This document shows, one piece after another, positions 1 through 13,200 of a stretch of 64,000 nt of DNA. The notes under the pieces were generated by a model, which saw only the letters and a list, made by a program, of their open reading frames with translations, did not search any database and was not told the origin of the DNA. Made by a program: the position numbers and the translations under genes. The first letter of the stretch is position 1; each line of letters starts with the position of its first letter. This DNA is from Owenia fusiformis (Eukaryota > Annelida > Polychaeta > Sabellida > Oweniidae). The stretch spans positions 4,132,001-4,196,000 of the forward strand of contig CAIIXF020000002.1 of assembly GCA_903813345.2 (NCBI GenBank). The letters are read 5' to 3'.

Positions 1-1235
1 AGTAAAAGAATGACCCATCGTTGGTGTTGTTTGAATTTAGAAATATGGAAATATACATTGCATATCTATAGGCCCCATGTTTTCCTTCCAATAGCACAAC
101 AGAGTAGTTTACTTCAATGATAGGGGATATTGGGGATCATTGAGCAACCTACCATTAGAAGAGATATACAATATTCCAAATGGTGTAAGATGATGTTATC
201 CAAACTGGCCTCCCTTTCCTACCTATTGTTGTAAAAGTACATTGTTATCTCCAATTAGCCCATTGTATCCCTAATAGTCTGATATATAATCAATTAAACT
301 TGTGCATTATTTCATGTATAACTAAATGAAAAAGCTCCTGTTATTGAATTTTTATTGATCAATCACATGGTTTACAAGACATTCATTAATTATGCCTAAC
401 CCAAATAATGTTTTACTGTAATCATTTTGCTTATATATTTTGAGATGATATTAATCATGTAATTAATACATATCACAATTTGTGTCTCATATTGCACATT
501 CATGTTTTACAATCCACATGTATATGTATGTTCAGTTAGATCTGATTTTTAGTCCCAACCCCGACAAATGTTTTTCACAGAATGGGATAGTATGCATCGG
601 GGTCGGGACTAAAAATCAGATCTTGTTCAGTTTACACTTTCAATTTGCACTTCACAATTAATTTACTTTAAGAATATATGTATATTTTACTAACAGTTTT
701 ATTTTATTGCACATTTTTTAGTTGATTCTTACCATACTGTACCTGAATCAGTTTTAATCAAATACTGATTTCAATAAACAAAACAACAAATTGAAACACT
801 TTTGGGAACTATTGGATGTAGTCACCGAGCCTGCTTTTACATGATATGAGGGCTAACATGTGATATATTGTTCCTGTGTATATTTGTTATTCACTCGTAG
901 TTATTAATTCAACAAAAAGCTAATAAATATTTTTATTGAAATATTTATTTTGTTTTTAACATTTTTGATATGTACATGTAGCTTGATGACATTAAGCTGG
1001 AGATTGAAAGATTGCATTATTGTTTGCATGAGTGTTTTTAGCATCATATACACATCACTTTTCATGAATGGCACATGAATAAAATACAAAACATTGGTTT
1101 TGAATGAAATATGTATTTAATTTGATTTTTTTCTTTTGCACAGAACCATATTTTCACATATTCAGCACAGTCTATTTTTTGTCTTTGTAAGTATTGAATA
1201 TATTGTGTTCTCTGAACCTTTTTTTTATTTTCCAG
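1..1235 (+). other. TTC6-like gene, intron at left edge
   Basis: No exon was recognised here. The stretch lies 5' of the first TTC6-like exon seen in the window, which starts with a split-gene acceptor (pyrimidine tract then TTTCCAG) and not with a start codon, so I infer that this is intron and that the gene begins further left. It is AT-rich and holds one clear hairpin at 538-623. Short reading frames at 904-1298 on the other strand have no family resemblance and are treated as chance. Confidence 0.6.
538..623. repeat. Short fold-back element (27-bp arms)
   Basis: The arms at 538-564 and 597-623 are inverted copies of each other: AGATCTGATTTTTAGTCCC on the left returns as GGGACTAAAAATCAGATCT on the right. 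The loop is about 32 bp. It resembles a small MITE or foldback repeat in an intron. No coding capacity. Confidence 0.75.
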
Positions 1236-4200
1236 ATCAAAGACAACGAAGAACAGTTCAACCAGTTTGCCATGGTGTCCCAAAAGAAAGGTAAGCACAA
1301 TAGTCTCTGCTATTCTAATTACTTCAACAATTCAATTATGATGATATAATCACAACATCATTGTCACTTTTATTCTAGCATTTTTATTAACCAAATAATT
1401 TCGAAAGTTTCTAAAAACAACTAAAAAGATTATTAAAATTTTGAAAAAATCAGACTTTGCCCTGGCCCTGTATCTTAAGAAAATCGAGGATCTTAGAAAA
1501 GCTAAAAAATTTCCAATTTTGCCTCAGGCCTTCACTGTTTGGTTTGGTTTACCTTTAGATGAGAAAACTCCTGCAGAGCTGGCTCTGGAGGCTGGAAGAA
1601 ATTATGTGTTATTACCAAAGAACAAAAAGTAAGTACATTGCAGCAATAAAGTGTCTTTAACATTTTTTCTAGTACTTTCAATATTGTTTATGATTTCAGA
1701 TCAAACTTTGATCAATTGATATGTATTAAATTCACTTTTGGACTTTAGATATTTATTATTAGTATATAGGTACCCTTTTAAATTGTCATAAGTTATGCAT
1801 CATTGAGTAATCTTAATTAACCTTTAATCTAAACTTTGCTTTCTATAATTTCTGTAGATCAAAAGTTGATAAAAAGAAAAAGAGGAAGGTAACTGATATG
1901 GCAAGACTGGAGCAGATTGAGAGGTTTCTAAAGATACCAGCAAGACCCTTACAGCGTTCTATGTCTCTGCCTAGAGTTAGAGGTCCAATAGAATATGAGC
2001 TCAGGGTACCACCGTAAGTATTTGATAATGTATGATATAAATAATAACCTTTTCCCTAAAGGAAAAACAACCAAATTATTTATGTATTTTCCAATGAACA
2101 AAATTGTATTCCAGTACAATGTATATTGTAATTTATTGTATTTCATTGTATTGTATTTTAGCATATTTTATTATATATGAACGATGCAGGAGAGGAAGAG
2201 TTGTCTTTAAATGACTACAAATTTCTCTATTTAAAAAAGTAAGTTGTATTTCAGGGTATATATTTTCATTGTATTTTGTGTTTGCAGACAAGTCAGAAGA
2301 AGGGAGAGAGGTAGTGTCCCTGACATCTTCAATTTCTCAAAGTATGCCATGGAAAAGGGAGCAAAGTAAGTCATTCTTTTTTAAATAATTTGGATCACCC
2401 TTTGTACACATAATTAGTCTTGTTCAATAATTTCATGTCATACAACCTCAAGATCCTTAATTCTTTCTCAAAATCTATATGATGTCATATATGACATGAA
2501 TAATCACTGTTTCAAATTGGAATGATTACTATATCAAGTATAGTACATACATACAATCTTGTATTAACAGTCTCTCGTGTTCATCAACAGCCAAAGTAAA
2601 GAGTATTCCACTTCCACAGATTTAACTACATGTACGAGGGATGATCCAAAAGTTGATCTTTATTATTGGAAAGTCTCATGTAATTTTATCAAAAAATAGC
2701 AAAGTTTTTGATCACACCTCATATATAAATATGAATGTTGTCTCTTTTTGTGTACTTCCAGGGAAGGTGTCGACATGAGAGAATGGACACGTGATATATG
2801 GAATGAATGGTTTGATCTAGTTTTCCCAGAAAACCCACTGGAGGCCATTAAGAAACAAGAAGAGGAAGACAAACTGGCCAAATTTCTCAAATTATCTGGT
2901 CAAACTAAGAAAGTGGAAAAAGTGTAAGTTCGAAATTCAACATCTATTAATGATGAGCAATTTAAAGGTATTTATTGAAACAAATTCAAACACAATTTGG
3001 ATTTGTTTTTCTCATGTAAATGTACATGTATTAACATTTTTTCAGGCTTTCAATCTTAATACAGAAAATAAGTGATGTGCAAATATCCAACACACAAATT
3101 TTAGAGTTGAGGCTTTGCTTATATGTGAGCTTTTTAAAAGAGGCAAATATTAATTCAATGAAATTATATATTTTCAAATATGTTTTTGGGGTACTATATT
3201 CAATACTCAGACCATACAATAATATATCAATAAACATTCATGTATTAAATGATTAATTTCAGGCCTGAGACACCTGCATCTACTATTGTATCACTTAAAG
3301 ACTTTAATCTTGAGGACCAAACTGAACTTGATGACACACCAGAAGGTCGTCAGATAATGGAGGTAATCCTATACACCCATCAGTCATTCATATTATGTTT
3401 GCCTGACTCAGATATGAATAAATATTAAGATTTTCTTCCCCAATAACCAATATGCCCTTCTCAAAGTGTGGTTTTATAAATGACTTCTTTAAAACAGAGA
3501 TTCATCAAACTATTGATATTGATCTAGGCTGCATACTATCCCAGTAGGTATATGAACACTTGAAAGCCTTGACAGCATCTTTTGGCTTTATTTACTCATA
3601 AATCAGCATTAAAACTGTATGAATTTGACTTATTCAGAGGGTAGTATTTACTTCTAGCCTCAGGGTACATAAGCCAATGAACTTTATTGACCATCATTAT
3701 ATTTTCACATTTCTTGTATTTCACATATTTATGTTTAGTATTCTTGTTCTAGATTCTGCTTGAGGAGATACAGAGGCTTTCTGCATTGATAGAATCATCT
3801 GACAATCCACGACCTTTTGACCTCAGCAGACGGGGTGCCATCTATAGAAAGGTAAATATAGATTTTTAACTTTTATTTTTTAAGGATGCAACCTATTACA
3901 TATGCTGTGGGTGAAGATAAAAAGAACATTCATCATTTAACATGGAAAAAGGATTATGTTAAGCCATGGGCTTCCTAGAGTCCAATGGAGAATCTGAAGA
4001 AACTAATCATTCATCCCGTGAATTTTCTGTATTTTTTACTGTCATGTTGAAATATTTCATTTTTGATATTAGATTAAAGTAAAATTGTTGTATGTTAACA
4101 CTGTTTTATGATAACGCTTCATATTGAATTAAGGTATAACGTGTGATTTATATTTCAGCTTGGTTTACTGAAAAAGTCACAGATTGACCTTGACCTTGCT

Positions 4201-7200
4201 ATAGACATGGAACCCTTACTTATAGATGCATATTGGCACAGACACATGCTGTATATATTACAAAACAATGATGACAAAGCATTGGAAGACCTCCAGATGA
4301 TACTAAAACATCATAAAACACACTCAGGAGCATATAGATCAAGGTATTCACAAAAACGATCATATTGGACACCCACCAGGAGTCATATTTTGAAGTGAAG
4401 TTAACTACAGCTATTTTGATGTAATGGAATCACACAGAAAATATCATGGTTTTCATCCAAATTTATCCATGACATTCTTTAAGTGCTTTCAGAAATGTTT
4501 CTGTTAGCTGTTTAAGTGGTGTAAAATATGTCAAGATAAGAATCGACCATCGATTAAAGATTTTCCCATCCTGTATTTACAGAGCTGAGATCTACAAAAG
4601 AAGGGGTGATATTATGATGGCAATTATCAATTACTCTCAAGCTTTGAAGTTCAACCCAGAGGATTATGAATCTTACTATTGTAGAGCAGAAATGTATGAA
4701 GAGGTATGTATACTATACATGTATAAACCACTATGTGCATTAAATGTGAAATACCATATGTCCTCTTACATTCATGAATTTATGAGCCTATTGATGCCAT
4801 TATATACAGTATATACACAGTTACAATAATGAATTTATGAAGGTCATAATAAGAGTACCTTAATTAATTAACTTGAATGAGACATCTGAATATCAGAAGT
4901 AATTTATAGTAAAGCTTCAAAGTAAATTTAAAGATTTTTCACCTGAGGCTAAACCCCTTATGCTTTGTTTTTGCAGAATGGAGATATGCTACTAGCACTA
5001 GAAGACTATGCTGAGGCCACAAAACTGATGCCAAGTAAAACTGATGCTATTTTGAAACATGGACTTCATTATTTCAACAATAAGTATGTTCAACTTACTG
5101 ACATTTTTGCCCCTTTAATAAAGGAATATAAGCAAAGTTTTGCTTTAATGTTCAAATGACGTTTGATAAAAAATTCAAATATTACTTTAAATAAGCAATA
5201 CTCTTTCATCATTGGCTTTCATCAATACTTGGCTCAAACATAACTTGGGCTCTTTGTTCATATTTCTTATATGGTTTCTAATGATGAAATGAAATGATCC
5301 ATTTAAATTGCATCCAAGTTGTATCTAAGTTGAATTTCACGAGAAAAAAATGCATAAAAAGATATGTATCCTGACATTTAATCCCTCATATCTGACACCA
5401 TCTTACCTTACAGGAGCTGGCAAATGGCCATCAATGACTTCACTCAGTTGTTGAAGCAGGAACCTAACAATAGTGAGGGTAGGACATATAGAGGGCGTGC
5501 TTATGCAAAGATTGGAGAATGGAATGCAGCCATTGAGGACCTGTCTGCTGCCATACATCTGGACCCCAACAACTGGCTGGCTTTCTACCATAGAGGATGT
5601 CTGTTGAGAAAGTGAGTACATATGTAAGGCTTGTATTTAGAGATGATTTTGAATAAAAAAATCATTGTTTTCTGGTCTCATATGAAAATGGGCAAACCAG
5701 ATATAAAATGTCTTTATAAGATACTGCAGGGAAGTTTTATTAGATGATATGTTTATTGGAATCATTTTTGTAAATAATTTCTTGTTTTCAGATTGAATCA
5801 AAAGAAAGCCTTGCAAGATTTAAGTCAGTCTATTCTAGCCAATGAAAGTGAAGAAAATCAGATGGCGTTTCTGCATCGTGGGATATTGTACGTTGAAATG
5901 AATCGTTATGATGAAGCTATACCTGATTTTGAGGCTGTGTTGAGGTTGAACAACCAAGTGTCTCTGGCACATCTCAACCTAGGGCTGATTTACCTGCAGT
6001 ATAAAGATGATTACCAAAGGTATACATATTATCTAAATGATTTTTTATTTCTAAAGTCCTTGCTCTTTGAGAGGTTTATTGAGATCTTTCAAAATTCTAG
6101 GCACAATTGCATCCTCAGGAGACAATATTTTATTTTTTTACAATCACGATCTCTACAATTACAATCTTTTTTATATACCCATATTTGATTGCCATTACAT
6201 TTGATTTAACTTGCATTACATATATATGTACATATGCATGTATTACACTGCATTGTCTCCAATGTCCTCTCTACTTTTAGGGCCATACGTAAGTTCACGT
6301 CTGCTATCAAGGTCACTCCCACATTTGTCAGGGCGTATATATGTAGGGCAGAGGCATATCACAAAATACATGACGTAAGTTGCTTTAATCCTTAACCTGT
6401 GATTTAATCATTTGAATATCACATCATTGTGTTATGAATTATAATGCTTTCTTAAAACATTATATATCAAAATAATCACATCTTACCTTCATAAAATGAA
6501 AATGCTATTCAATGTTGATAATTTGATTACAACATTGTAATTTTCAAATTTGAAAATTCATTATAAATTGATGTTTCAGATTCCTAATGCTCTGCTGGAT
6601 TACACCAGGGCAATACATCTGCGTCCTGATGTTCACCATTACTACATGATGCGGGTAGGTTCTATAATAGGGTGTTACTATTATACACAAATTACTCTGC
6701 TTCATTTGAAAAAAAATCACTCCCTCAAAAAGTTTAACAACCAACAATCCATTTTTAAGCCTATATGTTAATGTATTGTGATGTAAAAAAAATTTATGAC
6801 TTTCATCACAATTAAAATTGTGGAACGCACTTTGGTATACAATGCTATACATTGCTTGACAGTGTTGTACTTTTTTTTATAGGGTCAAATGGTGTTGAAG
6901 TTGGGCAATCTTGAATTAGCAGCATTCTGTATAAGACATGCATCAGAATTAGGAGAAGGTTTGGGTCAAAGTCCAACACAGCAAGCTATTGTACAATCTT
7001 TCCTGAAAAACTATGGCAAGGTGTGTAAATGAAGAACATAGGTCATTTTAACATTTTAAATGTATTTTACAGTTTTAATTACATATTTACCTCAAACGAT
7101 CATATCAGTTTGGTTGATCTTCATCATAGATAATTGTGACAATACAGAGTATATCACTACAGGGTGGGCCAGTTTCTAGTATAGTCTCCTAATACTGTAA

Positions 7201-10200
7201 CATTGTATTTCAGGCAATAGAAATCCTGTCCAAGGCCACCAGAGTGAAACCAATCCCGCCATTGTTTACACTCCTTGGCAAAATGCAGATGAAAAACAAG
7301 GAGTTTGAAGGTGCAGTGGAAAGCTTTAATAAAGCTCTTGATTTGCTGGTAAGAAAGTATTCATACTTTTAAAAAGCACAAATCTTCTCATTACCAACCA
7401 CCATTTTATATAAAATTTGTGTTCAATATAAAACATAATATAAAAAATTCATAACCACTTTTCTTAATCAAAAATGTAATAAATTCTTGTGTGTGTTTTG
7501 CAATAATGATGACTAAATTAATATATTATTCTAATTTGAGGTAACATTGCATTGGGAATTTTTTCAGAAGCCTGTGATTGATAAATCAAAGGTCAAAGAT
7601 GTAAGATTTCTTTGCATGCACGAACTCCTAGAAAAAAAGAAATACATTTTTTTGTTTTAACATCATTGAAGCATTGCTACAATTTCAAAAGGTCTCAAAA
7701 GGAAATCAATGTTCTCCTTGGTTTTTTTCAGTCAAGTGAGATCAAAATTCTTATTTTTACAGTTTTGACCAAATAGTCAAATATGCCTCGTCAAGATTCT
7801 TCTAATTTTCAAGTGGGTGCAAATGAACTTATAAACGGGTGCAAACCCCTCTTTAAAATCTCAAGCAGGTGCAATACCCACTTTCTACTGAGGGGAAATC
7901 ACTTGGGATATGTTGAAATGGTGTTAGCATAACATAGATCTAAAAGAAGTCTCATTGTGTTATCACAGCATATTTAAATCAATTAATTTCACTCAAACGC
8001 ATTATCTGAATGGGCAATTTATTGCTCAATATTAACAACCACTTGCTAATAGACACCACTTACATATGTATATTTGAGAGATCACTTAAGGATGTTCCCT
8101 GGACGAAGTTGAAAACGATGAACACCAACCCCTAATTTTTCTTTTCAAAATGTGAAGTACATAGCATAACTAAGTGTTTCTGTGAGTTTAAGAAAAAGTT
8201 AAATATTCAAAAGTGTGTTTTGGGGTGAAAACCTGATTTTTAACATGGGTTTCAATGAGAAAGTGCCACGCCCACTTTTGTCAAATATTGACACTTTAGA
8301 GGCCTCTTGCTCAGAAAAAAGCACACTAACATATGGTTTTTAAAGTTTTAATATTCTTTGTTGCCCGTGAGAATCCCAGAAAACCATTTTTGAGAAAAAG
8401 TTAAATACTATTGAATATTTTCCTATCTGACCAGGGAACATCCTTAAGGGATACGTTGAAATGATGTTAACATCATCAAAAGGGAGTCCCTTGTTGTGTT
8501 ATCACCATGTATATTAGAATTATTTCACCAAAACACGTTATCTGAATGGGCCACTGATAGCTGAATATTAATAATCACTCGCTAAGACATCGCTTATGTT
8601 TCAACTTGTTCCAGAAGCACCATAATCTTGATTCTACCACAGCACCAACTGCTTTTTTTATCGACATATATGTTTATTTTACTGCATAATTACATTGCAC
8701 AATATCGCAAGATTAATTTATGGAATTGCTGTCTAACTGAGTTGACGCAAGTCCTATCTTCAAGTTGAAAATCTTCAACTTGTATGGAGCCAAAGTGGTG
8801 TGAAGCTATGAGAAACTTCAAACCCAAGTCAGGCCCATAGTCAGGATTTGCCAAGGGTGGTTCACTTTTTAAAATTCCCAGAGGGTTAACTTTTGAGAAC
8901 TCTGGCCAAAAAATGGCCAAAATAACTTCAAAGGTACTCAGAATGGTGAAAAACTGCATGATTTTGAAAGACTTTTTTATGGGCCTGCAAGTCATAGCTA
9001 TTCCTTATGTATTACAATTTGTTTTGCGAATTTTTATTTGCAATGAAATGAAAATGAAAATATGAACCTTGCATGCATGCATGATGTATAGTTAATTAAA
9101 AGTTCAGGGCTGACACGTGTTGGTTGCTTTGTATTTTAGTCTTACAGTCAGTATAAAAAGGTACATGAAGTATGTAGTTTAAGAGGTACTTGTTACAAAA
9201 ATTAGTTTATTAAATTATGATGTTCCAATATTCTTTGTTTAAATGTTATCTTTACTAATGTTGCCATGTTTCATCAATGTACTTTTCAATATGATTGGAT
9301 TTAAATAAATTTTTGATCAAATAACGTCCTCTAGTATATTATTTGTCATCTTTTAACAATTTCTTACTCTCATTCTTTATCACATTACTTTGTGAGTCAC
9401 ATAAAAATTGAGATCTTTGATTTTATTTTAGTAAAAAGGCATTCCTTTCAAATGTTATCTGAAAGATGTATCTAATGATTAATTAAGCCAAATATAGAAA
9501 TAGACATTGAATTACCAGGTAGAATACAGTTTGACACAGTGTGACATTACCGTTAAAAGATCCATTTACTGTTTACATTCACGGCATAATAGACTTCTTC
9601 TCATTTTACGGCTACTTATAGGAACCTGTGGAGGTATAGTGCATGCGTTGTAATATCATCTTTCATGTATTTGATATAGTACATGAATTGCAATGACATT
9701 TATTTGTGTGTTTTGTACAGTACATGTGTTGTTACACAAAAATATTTGTATTGTGATTGCATTATTTAGTTTTTGGCTCACATCATGGAATCATCAACAT
9801 CATCCGTTCATCCATCCATCAGTTCATTTGTCCATCCATCCCTTTGTTCAACTGTCCATCCGTTTTTCCATCCACCGATCAATCCATCCATCCATTCATT
9901 CTTTCATAAACAATTTGGTGACAAACAAAAACTAGTTTATGTATGCGTAAAAAATCTTTTGCTTGATTTTTTAATTTATTTAGTTTGTTACTGTATGCTT
10001 ATTGTATTCTATTATTTATGTATTATATAAAAGAGACAACGCAGACCAAGTTGGGAGGTAAATTATTTGATGCCTGGGTTTGGATAACCTTGCTTGACTA
10101 GAATAGTTGCTATATGTATCAATAATTAGAATGATACCCATTCATAGAAATGTATTTATCATTCTTATATATAATGTAGACTCCATAGGTCATTGGTTGA

Positions 10201-13200
10201 AGGTTTACTATACTATTAGTGTTAATGAAGGTAGAATTGACCATATTGCTTGTATCTTGGAAGACAAAGTTGGAAATACTTCCTGAGATTCAGTGTGTCT
10301 TCCAAATTGTTTCACCTATTTGCTCTTGGTATCGCAATATGTTTTTTATTAAAATAGTTGCTATATGTATCGATTAAGAAATGTATTTATCATTCTTATA
10401 TATAATGTAGACTCCATAGGTCATTGGTTGAAGGTTTACTATACTATTAGTGTTTATGGAGGTAGAATAGACCATATTGCTTGTATCTTGGAAGACGAAG
10501 TTGGAAATATTTCCTGAGATTCAGTGTGTCTTCCAAATTGATTCATCTATTTTTCTCGATGATGTTGCTATTTGGGTTTTATATTATGACTAAAGTAGTT
10601 GCAGGCCATATAGGCATATTTATTATATTTATATTTGGCATCTCCTAAAATTTAATTTGTAATTTACAAAGTCGACAGACATAAGAGAAGATCATGCTGT
10701 TAACTTGTAAATTGCTATATTTGAAATTGCTCATCTTTATTCTTGTGCCCCTCTCCTGATACTATTTTCTAGTACCACAATCTTTACTTACAATTAGGGC
10801 CTGTGGTACCTATAGAGCTTGCAATATAATGCTTTTTTATTTTTCATTTGATTGTTTTCATATTATTAGATTGTGTTAATGTTTGTTTAATGTCAAGGAA
10901 TGTTTGAACAAAAACTTCTTATCCTCGCTAATGGTAGCTACTTCTTGCAAATGATCTTATAATTTATGTTTATCAGTTAGCACATAGAAAAAGAATAAAA
11001 AGAATCTTAAAATCATATTACAGATATCATATTATTGAAATTTAAGTCAGAATTCTATATTAATGTGATATTTCCTTGATAATCACCATTGTGTATGAAA
11101 TATCCCAGAAGCTGTGACAAGACTCAGATTTGTAGCTATAGACATGAATTGTGCAATCTTTTAGTTAAAGAATTCAAAATATTTCAGAAACCATGGCAAG
11201 ATCGAGACTCCTGGCCATTTGAGGCTGCTGAGGTGAATTACTTGAAGGGGGTGTCTCAAATGGAGATGAGGCAATACAATGAGGCACACGATGCTTTCAA
11301 CATGGCATTGAAAATTGATGACAAATATGCAGAGGTAAGACATAAGCTCCATCATAATTACTTGAAGGGGGTGTCTCAAATGGAGATGAGACAATACAAT
11401 GAAGCACATGATGCTTTCAATATGGCATTGAAAATTGATGACAAATATGCAGAGGTAAGACATAAGCTCCATCTAAATTACTTGAAGGGGGTGTCTCAAA
11501 TGGAGATGAGGCAATACAATGAGGCACACGATGCTTTCAACATGGCATTGAAAATTGATGACAAATATGCAGAGGTAAGACATAAGCTCCTTCTAAATTA
11601 CTTGAAGGGGGTGTCTCAAATGGAGATGAGGCAATACAATGAGGCACACGATGCTTTCAATATGGCATTGAAAATTGATGACAAATATGCAGAGGTAAGA
11701 CATAAGCTCCTTCTAAATTACTTGAAGGGGGTCTCTCAAATGGAGATGAGGCAATACAATGAGGCACACGATGCTTTCAATATGGCATTGAAAATTGATG
11801 ACAAATATGCAGAGGTAAGACATGAGCTCCATCTAAATTACTTGAAGGGGGTGTCTCAAATGGAGATGAGGCAATACAATGAGGCACACGATGCTTTCAA
11901 CATGGCATTGAAAATTGATGACAAATATGCAGAGGTAAGACATAAGCTCCTTCTAAATTACTTGAAGGGGGTGTCTCAAATGGAGATGAGGCAATACAAT
12001 GAGGCACACGATGCTTTCAATATGGCATTGAAAATTGATGACAAATATGCAGAGGTAAGACATGAGCTCCATCTAAATTACTTGAAGGGGGTCTCTCAAA
12101 TGGAGATGAGGCAATATAATGAAGCACATGATGCTTTCAATATGGCATTGAAAATTGATGACAAATATGCAGAGGTAAGACATAAGCTCCATCTAAATTA
12201 CTTGAAGGGGGTGTCTCAAATGGAGATGAGGCAATACAATGAGGCACACGATGCTTTCAACATGGCATTGAAAATTGATGACAAATATGCAGAGGTAAGA
12301 CATAAGCTCCTTCTAAATTACTTGAAGGGGGTGTCTCAAATGGAGATGAGGCAATACAATGAAGCACATGATGCTTTCAATATGGCATTGAAAATTGATG
12401 ACAAATATGCAGAGGTAAGACATAAGCTCCTTCTAAATTACTTGAAGGGGGTGTCTCAAATGGAGATGAGGCAATACAATGAAGCACATGATGCTTTCAA
12501 TATGGCATTGAAAATTGATGACAAATATGCAGAGGTAAGACATAAGCTCCTTCTAAATTACTTGAAGGGGGTGTCTCAAATGGAGATGAGGCAATACAAT
12601 GAGGCACACGATGCTTTCAACATGGCATTGAAAATTGATGACAAATATGCAGAGGTAAGACAAATAGAACACTATGATTTCCTCATTGATTTGTGAAAAT
12701 TATGGTTTGTTAATCAATAGATTACATAAAATACACTTACCCTGAACTAAGAGACAAATAGATTCATATTTCTGAATATTTATTTTCTTACTTCAACATG
12801 TCCACTGTGATAATTTCAGATTTTGTGTATATCACAAATGCGAGTACATTAAATAAGTCATGAAACACTTTTTGCGTAGCAGCAATTATAAACTTCCATA
12901 ATTCTTATTTTCTCTTTGCCCATTGTGCTTACATATTTTATATATGATCATATCTGGCATATGTTATAACATATTTAATGCATTAATATTTTTAGGCATA
13001 CTACCAGAGAGGGTTGTCCAGAATGAGGCTTAAGCAGGCCAAAGGAATCCAAGATTTCAACCGTGCCCTTGCACTTGACCCCAAGATATTCCAGGCTTAC
13101 CTCAGCAGGGCAGCTTATTATGGTCTCAGAGGGCAATACAGCAAGGCTATCCTCAATTGTAACGAGGCCATTAAGTTACAACCGAAAAGTGTTAGGGCTT

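Noticed and set aside
1379-1453. Alternative acceptor TTTATTCTAG for the second TTC6 exon in the window
   Set aside because: Starting the exon at 1379 gives an in-frame TAA within a few codons; starting at 1454 continues the frame, although its pyrimidine tract is poor.
2479-2500. Palindrome ATGTCATATATGACAT in a TTC6 intron
   Set aside because: It is short and AT-rich with no second copy seen; it could be chance.
11161-11472. Antisense 103-codon frame over the TPR array
   Set aside because: It is the complement of the TPR coding repeat; the plus strand has clear TPR coding and splice sites.
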